Assembly: GCA_021186555.1 (NCBI GenBank)
Contig: JAJKFL010000010.1
Span: forward strand, 25,814,840 to 25,878,839
DNA: 64,000 bases
Source of the DNA: Reticulitermes speratus
Lineage: Eukaryota > Arthropoda > Insecta > Blattodea > Rhinotermitidae
Direction: 5' to 3'
A program made the translations under genes and the position numbers. The notes beneath the pieces are model-generated. The model did not search any database, was not told where the DNA came from, and worked only from the letters and a program-made list of their open reading frames with translations. Positions 35,185 through 44,999 of this stretch are shown here, piece after piece. The number at the start of each line of letters is the position of its first letter. Position 1 is the stretch's first letter.

Positions 35185-35355
35185 TATGAAGCATTGGTGG
35201 GGCGATATTGACAGGGGAAAGCGAAGTGCGCGAATTGAAACAACTGCAAGTGCCAGTTTGTCCACTACAAATGTAACGTGGACTGACCTGGGATCGAACC
35301 CCTACCTCCACTGTGAGAGGCTGGCGACTGACGGCGTAAGCGATGGTATGGCGTA
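35185..35355 (-). mobile_element. tRNA-derived SINE, family 2, diverged copy
   Basis: On the minus strand a degenerate tRNA-like head (gccatcgcttacgccgt-like, with B box ggttcgatccca, about 35302-35291) is followed by a body that includes ttcccctgtcaatatcgccc, corresponding to the gacaggggaaa of the other family 2 copies. Confidence 0.65.
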
Positions 35356-35389
35356 CCTTGACTGTCTTACTTATTTGTAGGCCGACATC

Positions 35390-35430
35390 TTAATAATAAT
35401 TGTTATTATTATTATTATTACTATTATGTT
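35390..35430. repeat. (ATT)n microsatellite
   Basis: Interrupted run of taataataattgttattatt followed by more att units. Confidence 0.9.
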
Positions 35431-35612
35431 TCGTTTTGGAAAGATTTGTTCCTTACGTAGAGGCAAAAAATATATTTAAGGGTTCATAAAAATGTTGTAT
35501 AAATATTACGTTACAGCAGATGCTTAAATCAGAGTTCAAATTTCAAATCGGATGTCTGCTGTATTTGTAGACTTTATGGTCTTTTTACAAGATTTCCAAG
35601 TAGAAGCAGAGG

Positions 35613-35752
35613 CGGTGCTGTATCTACACGTGCTGTATCTACACGTGCTGTATCTACACGTGCTGTATCTACACGTGCTGTATCTACACGTGCTGTATCT
35701 ACACGTGCTGTATCTACACGTGCTGTATCTACACGTGCTGTATCTGCACGTG
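35613..35752. repeat. 15-bp minisatellite (about 9 units)
   Basis: Unit gtgctgtatctacac in nearly perfect copies, the last with ctgcac. Five codons per unit gives open frames on both strands (81-90 codons), which are artefacts. Confidence 0.96.
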
Positions 35753-35821
35753 AGATCTCTGCGGTCAAATTCCCAACCCGCTGACAGTCCCACCATTCAT
35801 GTAATTTCACTAAACACACGG

Positions 35822-36115
35822 TGAAAGGTAAAGGTAAAGGTAAAGGTACAGCAATCCCATTACAGACCCTTAGGGTTCCTGGAGGTTGAGGCTAACAGAT
35901 TTGTAGACAATCGGCATATGAAGGTGGTAAGGTTGTCAGCCCTACGCACCGGCCGCCTTTACCCCCCAGGAAATATTCGTGGTACTCATTTCTGTTAAAG
36001 GCTGAGTCGACCTCAGGGCCATAGTGCGACCGGAAGGATTATGTGAATGAAAAATTACAATATCATCAGGAATCGAACCCGTAACCTTCCGGCATCGGTC
36101 ACTGTACATCTCTTT
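35822..36115 (-). mobile_element. tRNA-related SINE-like element with (GGTAAA)n end
   Basis: Starts with aaaggtaaaggtaaaggtaa, continues through a body with caccggccgcctttacccc and gagtcgacctcagggcc, and ends with a reverse-strand B-box-like gggttcgattcctg (about 36080-36067). The body resembles SINE family 1 distantly. Confidence 0.55.
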
Positions 36116-36138
36116 CTCCGAATATCCGAATACTGTAG

Positions 36139-36330
36139 AGGCAGTGCCATGGCTCAGGCGGTTAGACGCCGGCTTCTTACCGCGGAGGCCCGGGTTCGAT
36201 CCCGGGTAGATCTATGTGGGATTTGTGGTGGACGAAGTGACACTGGGTCAAATTTTTCCCAGAGTACTTCGGTTTTTTCCTGTCAATTTCATTCCAACGG
36301 TGCTCCATTACAAGGAAATAAGAAAAGTCA
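36139..36330 (+). mobile_element. tRNA-derived SINE, family 2, best copy
   Basis: The head has a clear A box (tggctcaggcgg, 36150-36161) and B box (ggttcgatccc, 36193-36203) in tRNA-like spacing. A non-tRNA body follows: gtgggatttgtggtggacga, cccagagtacttcggttttt, tcctgtcaatttcattccaa and ggtgctccatta. The body segment is the source of the 91-bp array at 51250-53230. It lies in IR intron 3, about 110 bp from exon 3, antisense to the gene. Confidence 0.88.
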
Positions 36331-36440
36331 CTAATCATCTTCATGAAACGCGCGCTGTCCTGACAACTTTCTGTCAAGAAGGCCTGTACTGAATTTCATC
36401 AAAATCCGTCAGACGTTTGGTCACTCAGCTGATACGTCAC

Positions 36441-36624
36441 CTGCTGCAGCGTTCTGTCAGCGGACACTGACACGATCAGCGGCCGGTTGTAGGGGCAGTC
36501 GAACGTCTGGTCAAGCATGGCGGTAGGAACCACTGCTGCTGGTACACCACGTCTCTGCACGCCCCTCATCAGCGTCGCGACGTCTCGAAGTGCTGTAACA
36601 GCTGACAGTTTTTTACTTACATCA
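36441..36624 (-). CDS. Ionotropic receptor exon 3: N-terminal domain
   Basis: A 184-nt exon. Acceptor CTTTTTACGGTTTCAG (ending 36625). Donor CTGCAGCAG then GTGACG (at 36440). The first base completes the codon left by exon 2 and the exon ends in phase 0, as exon 4 requires. It encodes DVSKKLSAVTALRDVATLMR, then GVQRRGVPAAVVPTAMLDQT, then FDCPYNRPLIVSVSADRTLQ and Q. Weakly conserved extracellular N-terminal domains are normal in divergent IRs. The CPYNRPLIVSVS strand fits, but there is no strong family motif. Support comes from splice sites, phase and position. The ORF ATG (36698) is upstream of the acceptor. An alternative acceptor (AACTGTCAG) is about 29 nt inside and would break the frame with exon 2. 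Confidence 0.72.
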
Positions 36625-36892
36625 CTGAAACCGTAAAAAGAGCTGAGAGAAATTAATCCTGGAACAGCAGGGCAGTTATGGTTGTGTTTGGTGCACATTG
36701 TGAGACAGCAGAAGGTTCCTCTCCCTCAGCAGTGGCGTAGCTGATGTCTTTCGACGCCCGCGACGAGCAGTAACAACAGCCGCCACTGACATAAATTACG
36801 AACCTTACACAATCACAGTTGTTTATTGAATTTCCTATTATTTGTCTCAGTAATTTAAAACAGGGAACAGATTATAAAGGTAAAGGTCACCC

Positions 36893-37149
36893 TGTAACAG
36901 TCCATGAAGGCCCAGAGGGGGAGTGGAGGTATAGCTCTACTCTTTCTTTAACCTCGACGCTAGCTGGGGGGTCAACGCCACGCCCCGGCCGCTTTACTCC
37001 CCGGGAATGACCCGGTACCCATTGTATAGGAGGCTGGGTAGGCCCCAGGGCCGATCTGGACTGGTGCGGAAAATCTCGCCCCACCGGGATTCGATCCCCG
37101 GACCGTCCAGCTCGTAGCGAGTCGCTATACCGACTGAGCTATCGCGGCC
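36893..37149 (-). mobile_element. tRNA-derived SINE, family 1, copy 2
   Basis: Minus-strand head gggccgcgatagctcagtcg with A box tagctcagtcgg and B box ggggatcgaatcc, then the same body as copy 1 at 28217-28478 (ggctgggtaggccccagggc read on plus; cctctgggccttcatgg at the far end). Short ORFs across it are shadows. Confidence 0.85.
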
Positions 37150-37520
37150 CGGTGGTCAGATAATACTGGTGGAAATTACTGGATTTTTAACACACTTATA
37201 TCCTTAAAGCAGGGGACTTGTTGCAAGGTGTTTGTACAGTACTTTGGTGTTAGCTGAACTGCGGACATAATTATCGTATATATCGATATATATCGTATAT
37301 ATAGATATATATCGTATATCTAAGTTAGTTTGAAGCAATATTAATTCTCCCTGGAGATGGCCCTGCATGACGATACGTGTATGTGATTAGAGTAAACTGG
37401 TTGGTCCGAAACGTATTTTATTACGTGAAGTCCGCTACATTGCAATCAGTAGTGACGGCGACGTAACAATACGAGGCGCCGTTCTGTTATTTGGGGAAGC
37501 ATTTGTTTGGTAAAGAGAAG
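37150..37520. other. Unique stretch with an AT-rich self-complementary tract
   Basis: The tract at 37272-37322 (cgtatatatcgatatatatc followed by two variant copies) is palindromic and could fold or be a small AT-rich tandem repeat. Otherwise nothing recognised. Confidence 0.5.
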
Positions 37521-40125
37521 TTACAGGCTTGGCGGTAACGTAATGGGACGTAACGCACGTACAGACACAACAAGAGCTTGACGGTAACGTAATGGGACGT
37601 AACGCACGTACAGACACAACACACAACAAGAGCTTGACGGTAACGTAATGGGACGTAACGCACGTACAGACACAACACACAACAAGAGCTTGACGGTAAC
37701 GTAATGGGACGTAACGCACGTACAGACATAACACACAACAAGAGCTTGGCGGTAACGTAATGGGACGTAACGCACGTACAGACATAACAAGAGCTTGGCG
37801 GTAACGTAATGGGACGTAACGCACGTACAGACATAACAAGAGCTTGGCGGTAACGTAATGGGACGTAACGCACGTACAGACATAACAAGAGCTTGACGGT
37901 AACGTAATGGGACGTAACGCACGTACAGACACAACAAGAGCTTGACGGTAACGTAATGGGACGTAACGCACGTACAGACATAACAAGAGCTTGGCGGTAA
38001 CGTAATGGGACGTAACGCACGTACAGACATAACACACAACAAGAGCTTGGCGGTAACGTAATGGGACGTAACGCACGTACAGACATAACAAGAGCTTGAC
38101 GGTAACGTAATGGGACGTAACGCACGTACAGACACAACAAGAGCTTGACGGTAACGTAATGGGACGTAACGCACGTACAGACACAACACACAACAAGAGC
38201 TTGACGGTAACATAATGGGACGTAACGCACGTACAGACACAACACACAACAAGAGCTTGACGGTAACGTAATGGGACGTAACGCACGTACAGACACAACA
38301 AGAGCTTGACGGTAACGTAATGGGACGTAACGCACGTACAGACACAACACACAAGAGCTTGACGGTAACGTAATGGGACGTAACGCACGTACAGACACAA
38401 CACACAACAAGAGCTTGACGGTAACGTAATGGGACGTAACGCACGTACAGACACAACAAGAGCTTGACGGTAACGTAATGGGACGTAACGCACGTACAGA
38501 CACAACACACAACAAGAGCTTGACGGTAACGTAATGGAACGTAACGCACGTACAGGCATAACAAGAGCTTGGCGGTAACGTAATTGGACGTAACGCACGT
38601 ACAGACATAACAAGAGCTTGGCGGTAACGTAATGGGACGTAACGCACGTACAGACACAACAAGAGCTTGACGGTAACGTAATGGGACGTAACGCACGTAC
38701 AGACACAACACACAACAAGAGCTTGACGGTAACGTAATGGGACGTAACGCACGTACAGACATAACACACAACAAGAGCTTGGCGGTAACGTAATGGGACG
38801 TAACGCACGTACAGACATAACAAGAGCTTGGCGGTAACGTAATGGGACGTAACGCACGTACAGACATAACAAGAGCTTGGCGGTAACGTAATGGGACGTA
38901 ACGCACGTACAGACATAACAAGAGCTTGACGGTAACGTAATGGGACGTAACGCACGTACAGACACAACAAGAGCTTGACGGTAACGTAATGGGACGTAAC
39001 GCACGTACAGACATAACAAGAGCTTGGCGGTAACGTAATGGGACGTAACGCACGTACAGACATAACACACAACAAGAGCTTGGCGGTAACGTAATGGGAC
39101 GTAACGCACGTACAGACATAACAAGAGCTTGACGGTAACGTAATGGGACCGTAAACGCACGTACAGACACAACAAGAGCTTGACGGTAACGTAATGGGAC
39201 GTAACGCACGTACAGACACAACACACAACAAGAGCTTGACGGTAACATAATGGGACGTAACGCACGTACAGACACAACACACAACAAGAGCTTGACGGTA
39301 ACGTAATGGGACGTAACGCACGTACAGACACAACAAGAGCTTGACGGTAACGTAATGGGACGTAACGCACGTACAGACACAACACACAAGAGCTTGACGG
39401 TAACGTAATGGGACGTAACGCACGTACAGACACAACACACAACAAGAGCTTGACGGTAACGTAATGGGACGTAACGCACGTACAGACACAACAAGAGCTT
39501 GACGGTAACGTAATGGGACGTAACGCACGTACAGACACAACACAACAAGAGCTTGACGGTAACGTAATGGAACGTAACGCACGTACAGGCATAACAAGAG
39601 CTTGGCGGTAACGTAATTGGACGTAACGCACGTACAGACATAACAAGAGCTTGGCGGTAACGTAATGGGACGTAACGCACGTACAGACACAACAAGAGCT
39701 TGACGGTAACGTAATGGGACGTAACGCACGTACAGACACAACACACAACAAGAGCTTGACGGTAACGTAATGGGACGTAACGCACGTACAGACACAACAC
39801 ACAACAAGAGCTTGACGGTAACGTAATGGGACGTAACGCACGTACAGACACAACACACAACAAGAGCTTGACGGTAACGTAATGGAACGTAACGCACGTA
39901 CAGACACAACACACAACAAGAGCTTGGCAGTAACGTAATGGGACGTAACGCACGTACAGACATAACAAGAGCTTGGCGGTAACGTAATGGGACGTAACGC
40001 ACGTACAGACACAACACACAACAAGAGCTTGGCAGTAACGTAATGGGACGTAACGCACGTACAGACACAACAAGAGCTTGACGGTAACGTAATGGGACGT
40101 AAAGCACGTACAGACACAACACACA
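37521..40125. repeat. 49/56-bp minisatellite array (about 50 units) with 1.03-kb higher-order copy
   Basis: Unit aagagcttgacggtaacgta, atgggacgtaacgcacgtac, agacacaac, with or without an extra acacaac (49 or 56 bp). Rare variants recur in the same order about 1033 bp apart: tggaacg with caggcat at 38535 and 39568, and cataatggg at 38211 and 39246. Three minus-strand ORFs of 867-918 codons cover it in all three frames. They are artefacts of a stop-free unit. Confidence 0.97.
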
Positions 40126-40500
40126 AGAGCTGCACTGCTACATTTACGGTACGACTGCCTGCAGTTTCAAAGGAACGTAGAATTGGATGTTCGTGTAGAA
40201 AGGACCGATAAGGGAACATCAAGACGTCGAGCGTCTGATTCACAAAGGCACCTCGTTAGGTGTAACAAGACGATAAAGTGCAGGAATCCGAGATTTAACA
40301 AACAGTTGGTTTCCTATCTAGTCCGCCATCTTGTGTACGTTTGAAAGTAATTGTATAGGCCAAGGTCGGGGTCGAGAAATGCCTCGTTTTGAGTGCTTGA
40401 GGACCGACGGCGATGTGACGCCACGCCACGCCCCACCTCCAAGTAGATACAATCGATGGACGTATTGCCCAAGGTATCTGCTATCTTCAGTTTCCGTAAT
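40126..40500. other. Unique stretch
   Basis: About 375 bp in IR intron 2. Nothing recognised on either strand. Confidence 0.35.
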
Positions 40501-40795
40501 TTAAGTCTTCAAGAAATGGTCCTTCGTTTTATGTGTGCTGCATGCCGTGCCCATCTCGAACACGCACGATAATGCCATCTCCATATGTACCATGTGCACT
40601 ACACCCCTTCCGAATCTATAATTCGTGCTACATGCCCTGTCCTTGTGAACCATGCGTGCTACATGTCATTTCCCTCTCTTAACGGGCGTGCTACACGCCC
40701 CTATACCTGTGCGGTGAATTCTACATGCCCTGTCTATCTCGTCGTCCGTGATGTGATCATCCTAATGTTATATGTGTAACAGAAGTTGCAGAACA
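40501..40795 (-). mobile_element. Degraded fragment of retrotransposon family B with short internal repeats
   Basis: Contains four to five imperfect copies of a gtgctacatgccctgtcc-like block about 31-34 bp apart. The same block is in family B at about 57343 (cgtgctacatgccccgctca), just downstream in element sense of the GCETWSL region. The end (gtgatgtgatcatcctaatg) also parallels 57370-57395. Confidence 0.45.
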
Positions 40796-41421
40796 TGTCC
40801 GTGTGTCTGTCGTGTGTGTGTGTGTCCGTGTGTGTGTCCGTGTAACTGTCTGTCGTGTGTGTGTGTGTCCGTGTGTGTGTCCGTGTAACTGTCTGTCGTG
40901 TGTGTGTCTGTGTGTGTGTGTCCGTGTAACTGTCTGTCGTGTGTGTTTGTGTGTCCGTGTGTTTGTCCGTGTAACTGTCTGTCGTGTGTGTGTGTGTCCG
41001 TGTAACTGTCTGTCGTGTGTGTTTGTGTGTCCGTGTGTGTGTGTCCGTGTAACTGTCTGTCGTGTGTGTGTCTGTGTGTGTGTGTCCGTGTAACTGTCTG
41101 TCGTGTGTGTGTCTGTGTGTGTGTGTCCGTGTAACTGTCTGTCGTGTGTGTGTCTGTGTGTGTGTGTCCGTGTAACTGTCTGTCGTGTGTGTCTGTGTGT
41201 GTGTGTCCGTGTAACTGTCTGTCGTGTGTTGTCTGTGTGTGTGTGTCCGTGTAACTGTCTGTCGTGTGTGTGTGTGTCCGTGTAACTGTCTGTCGTGTGT
41301 GTGTGTCCGTGTAACTGTCTGTCGTGTGTGTGTCTGTGTGTGTGTGTCCGTGTAACTGTCTGTCGTGTGTGTGTCTGTGTGTGTGTGTCCATGTAACTGT
41401 CTGTCGTGTGTGTGTGTGTCA
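40796..41421. repeat. GT-rich minisatellite, 30-50-bp units
   Basis: Unit gtgtaactgtctgtcgtgtg followed by a variable run of tgtg, tctg and tgtcc. About 15-16 units marked by gtaactgtctgtcg, their length varying with the (GT)n part. ORFs of up to 237 codons on both strands are artefacts. Confidence 0.95.
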
Positions 41422-42059
41422 GGCACCATTTTCGGTACAAATATTGTCCTTTCTTGGAAACAAAATCCAAAATTATTGAGTCAGTTACGAAAGATGGCAG
41501 CCATAACCTGAAGTGACGTCACTCGTTTTATATCTACGCGGTGGTTACGTTGTTATATCAAGCCGTCCTTTTTATTAATTTAAATTCAGAACTTGCACAT
41601 TGGGCTGTGTCGTAACTTCGAGGTGTCTCTGAAATTATATCAGTGGAGAGTTGGTCTGTGCAGATCGTGTCTGGAGTTGAGAATTTTCAAAGTTTCCTTT
41701 TCAATTTGCAACTGGCATTTCACCAGTAATAACAGTCCTGTTTAGATTGCCTTCTGAATCACCGCTGGATATTGCCAGAAACTGCTCAGACTTCCTGTGG
41801 GCAGAATTTTCCATTAATTTTCTAAAGCTACCAATGAAATGAGGAAGCGTGCAATTTGCTACACTTTGTTATGCTGAGGCGCAGACACAAAGACGTGCTG
41901 CGTGTTTTGTGCCAAACAGAAAGACGGTCGGCAGCCTGGAGCAGCGTTAAGGCTGTTCGTAGTCGCAGTAATAACGTAATTATTGCCAAGAGAGGCGTCT
42001 TGTAACAAGCGAAGTAAAGCCACAGTTAATACTGAGTCAAACATAAAATTGCCTCTCAT
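41422..42059. other. Unique stretch
   Basis: About 640 bp of ordinary AT-rich intron-like sequence. No exon or family recognised. Confidence 0.35.
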
Positions 42060-42325
42060 TTTAAAAACATATAGAACACTTGGAAGACCCAGGCGTAGAT
42101 GGGAGAATAATATTAAAATTGGTCTTCAAGAAGTGGGATGGGGGGCATGGACTGGATTGATCTGGCTCAGGATAGGGACAGGTGGCGGGCTGTTGTGAGT
42201 GCGGTAATGAACTTTCGGGTTCCATAAATTGCGGGGAATTAGTTGACTAGCTGAGGACATGTTAGCTTCTCAACAACGACTCTGCTTCATGGAGTGGGTC
42301 AGTTAGTTAGTTAGTTAGTTATAGA
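42060..42325 (+). mobile_element. 3' end of non-LTR retrotransposon family B, copy 2
   Basis: The plus frame reads [20 protein letters not shown] then [12 protein letters not shown], the familiar C-terminal GRPRRRWEDNIK motif of arthropod non-LTR ORFs, with a frameshift before the end. It is followed by the same 3' block as copy 1 and a (TTAG)n tail at 42302-42320. Heavily 5' truncated. Confidence 0.82.
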
Positions 42326-43114
42326 ACAAATGGCAGTTTGTTTCATGCGCCTTAAACTGAAACAGGTGCGAAACGTTTTGCGAGACGTTAACGTTGTTGT
42401 TCTGGTGACTAGTTGCCTGTACTTATATGTTACAGGGTGTTAATTTTTTGTCACAACTTCCCTTTAGTAACTTCCCGCCGCTAGTCTACCACACGTGATG
42501 GCGGCTAGCTCAGTGGGCTAATCTAACACAATAAGTGATCCCGAAAAGATGTGACAACTGATACTTGTCAGATAAACTGATGATTCTAAGCAATTACTTT
42601 CTCCACATTCTCGTATTCTGTTACGTTCCTGTATTGTGTTCGGTTTATATACGATAATCGTAACTGTGCTAATTTATTTGCTGCTCTGTAAAGCAACGCC
42701 CTTCATATTAATGGCGTTTGAAACTTCACACAAAATCAGCAACTGTGTCAGCCTCACTTAATACTGTATCTGGGGTTGCTTTCAGGTAAGCGCAAACGTT
42801 CTTCTCTTTTGTCCCATATCCACGACGCAGGACTGCTCAGTATATTGCACAGCTCAACCGGTGTGTGGCTGGCCAATCACTTGCAGGCTTACTGGAAAAT
42901 GGTACGCCTACAGCTTATCATTGAGCTGTCTGAGAACACAGCTGCACGGCAGAATTGTAAGTACTTTTATTTTTGTACCAAGAGGTAGGAGCTTTGAGAT
43001 TTTTGTGCAGTCTGGCTGTCGGGTGTGTCAGATTGGTTGACTTAACGTCATTGCATTTAACTAACTTTATGGCGCAAAACTAGCACATAAAAGACTGAGA
43101 ATTACGAGACTTAT
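42326..43114. other. Unique stretch
   Basis: About 790 bp. A 70-codon plus ORF (42776-42988) is open but has no recognised family and is antisense to the IR gene. I see no minus-strand exon. Confidence 0.35.
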
Positions 43115-43920
43115 ATAAAAAGATTCAGTCCGTACCGCGCAGTAAACACACTCCGTCTCAGTTATACAAACCAGTCAGTTAATGTTGTACAGTGAAATAA
43201 TCGCTGTTTGTTCTGAGATCCACACAAAACACATAAATACAGTCCGTACCGCGCAGTAAACACACTCCGTCTCAGTTATACAAACCAGTCAGTTAATGTT
43301 GTACAGTGAAATAATCGCTGTTTGTTCTGAGATCCACACAAAACACATAAATACAGTCCGTACCGCGCAGTAAACACACTCCGTCTCAGTTATACAAACC
43401 AGTCAGTTAATGCTGTACAGTGAAATAATCGCTGTTTGTTCTGAGATCCACACAAAACACATAAATACAGTCCGTACCGCGCAGTAAACACACTCCGTCT
43501 CAGTTATACAAACCAGTCAGTTAATGTTGTACAGTGAAATAATCGCTGTTTGTTCTGAGATCCACACAAAACACATAAATACAGTCCGTACCGCGAGTAA
43601 ACACACTCCGTCTCAGTTATACAAACCAGTCAGTTAATGCTGTACAGTGAAATAATCGCTGTTTGTTCTGAGATCCACACAAAACACATAAATACAGTCC
43701 GTACCGCGCAGTAAACACACTCCGTCTCAGTTATACAAACCAGTCAGTTAATGTTGTACAGAGAAATAATCGCTGTTTGTTCTGAGATCCACACAAAACA
43801 CATAAATACAGTCCGTACCGCGCAGTAAACACACTCCGTCTCAGTTATACAAACCAGTCAGTTAATGTTGTACAATGAAATAATCGCTGTTTGTTCTGAG
43901 ATCCACACAAAACACATAAA
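43115..43920 (+). repeat. 114-bp satellite array, locus 3a (7 units)
   Basis: Starts at tataaaaagattcagtccg and continues with clean 114-bp units to the tail at 43921. Confidence 0.96.
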
Positions 43921-44003
43921 TACACTGTGTGGGCAGAACGTAGAATTTGTGAATGTTAAACATGGCGGAACATATAGTAACCACTGGGCTTTAAGTGTGT
44001 ACA
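43921..44003 (+). mobile_element. Element tail, locus 3a, truncated
   Basis: ctgtgtgggcagaacgtag through catggcggaacatatagta and cactgggctttaa, then a new TATA-like boundary (tgtacatatacatattcag) leads straight into a second array. Confidence 0.85.
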
Positions 44004-44470
44004 TATACATATTCAGTCCGTACCGCGCAGTAAACACACTCCGTCTCAGTTATACAAACCAGTCAGTTAATGCTGTACAGTGAAATAATCGCAGTTTGTT
44101 CTGAGATCCACACAAAACACATAAATACAGTCCGTACCGCGCAGTAAACACACTCCGTCTCAGTTATACAAACCAGTCAGTTAATGTTGTACAGTGAAAT
44201 AATCGCTGTTTGTTCTGAGATCCACACAAAACACATATACTCAGTCCGTACCGCGCAGTAAACACACTCCGTCTCAGTTATACAAACCAGTCAGTTAATG
44301 TTGTACAGTGAAATAATCGCTGTTTGTTCTGAGATCCACACAAAACACATAAATACAGCCCGTACGGCGCAGTAAACACACTCCGTCTCAGTTATACAAA
44401 CCAGTCAGTTAATGTTGTACAGTGAAATAATCGCTATTTGTTCTGAGATCCACACAAAACACATAAATAC
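44004..44470 (+). repeat. 114-bp satellite array, locus 3b (4 units)
   Basis: Four units of the same repeat, head-to-tail with locus 3a, followed by its own tail. Confidence 0.96.
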
Positions 44471-44540
44471 ACTGTGTGGGCAGAACGTAGAATTGTTGAA
44501 TGTTAAACATTGCGGTACATATAGTAACCACTGAGCTTTG
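44471..44540 (+). mobile_element. Element tail, locus 3b, truncated
   Basis: ctgtgtgggcagaacgtag, then tgttaaacattgcggtacat and cactgagcttt, breaking off at about 44540, the same place as locus 1. Confidence 0.82.
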
Positions 44541-44734
44541 CTAATACGCTTAAAGTTCGCAGTATCTGCTTTCCTCAGACCAGCGCCAGACCGATACAGA
44601 TCAGTGCGGCTTACTGAGGTACTGTCCTACCAGTAATAGTTATATTATTATCCACACAATGAATACATTTTTAAGTTCCTTATCCATTCTGGGAAGTTCT
44701 GTAATAAAAGAAGACAATTAACTGTTCGACTTAC

Positions 44735-44870
44735 CACCAGTTTGCTATAATTCTGTCAATGACACGTCTCCCCCAATCTTCATTGTAATTGCCACCCGGG
44801 GAATGATCTTCGGAAATAACCACAGTTGATTGAAGTTGGGTGTCTCCTTTCCATTCAAGTAGGGAGGCGT
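44735..44870 (-). CDS. Ionotropic receptor exon 2: N-terminal domain (3' end firm, 5' end uncertain)
   Basis: A strong donor (AACTGGTG then GTAAGT, 44734-44729) ends the exon two bases into a codon, which exon 3's single leading base completes. The acceptor chosen is GCGACTAG (ending 44871), the only nearby AG that leaves the two bases needed to follow exon 1. The exon encodes DASLLEWKGDTQLQSTVVIS, then EDHSPGGNYNEDWGRRVIDR and IIANW. The frame stays open further upstream into a 26-bp satellite, so an earlier acceptor is possible. There is no strong family motif, as is usual for IR N-terminal domains. It is only about 130 bp from the array at 45000. The 168-codon ORF here is mostly satellite translation. 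Confidence 0.6.
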
Positions 44871-44999
44871 CTAGTCGCTTTGAGAAGTCGCATATTTGTA
44901 ACATGTAAGGAAATGCGCACAGCGTTCGACATGTGAATCTGTTACTTTCGTCAGATGAAACTTTGGGAAGGCACACTCTCGGTTGTGTCTCTTTAACAG

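Larger units (their letters stand above)
14577..36440 (-). other. IR gene intron 3 (about 21.9 kb, repeat-filled)
   Basis: Bounded by donor CAG then GTGACG (at 36440) and acceptor GTTCCAG (ending 14577), phase 0. The donor is weaker than the others (GTGACG). It contains two large 114-bp arrays, four other main arrays, a foldback element, SINEs and an IR-like exon relic. An undetected exon could lie inside. The C to E join is supported by phase and by the order of IR motifs, not by transcripts. Confidence 0.65.
36625..44734 (-). other. IR gene intron 2 (about 8.1 kb)
   Basis: Bounded by donor GTAAGT (44734-44729) and acceptor GGTTTCAG (ending 36625), phase 2. It contains a family 1 SINE, the 49/56-bp array, a GT-rich array, family B retrotransposon DNA and two 114-bp arrays. 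Confidence 0.65.

Noticed and set aside
36139-36212. tRNA gene
   Set aside because: A and B boxes and part of the cloverleaf are present, but the same tRNA-like head followed by the same non-tRNA body occurs at 58455-58632 and 35185-35355, so it is a SINE head.
37435-40243. Three overlapping ORFs of 867, 895 and 918 codons on the minus strand
   Set aside because: All three frames of the 49/56-bp unit lack stops, so every frame is open. They encode the same peptide words in different order. This is repeat, not protein.
40796-41421. Plain (GT)n microsatellite
   Set aside because: The GT runs are parts of a longer unit marked by gtaactgtctgtcg, so it is a minisatellite with a variable GT tract.
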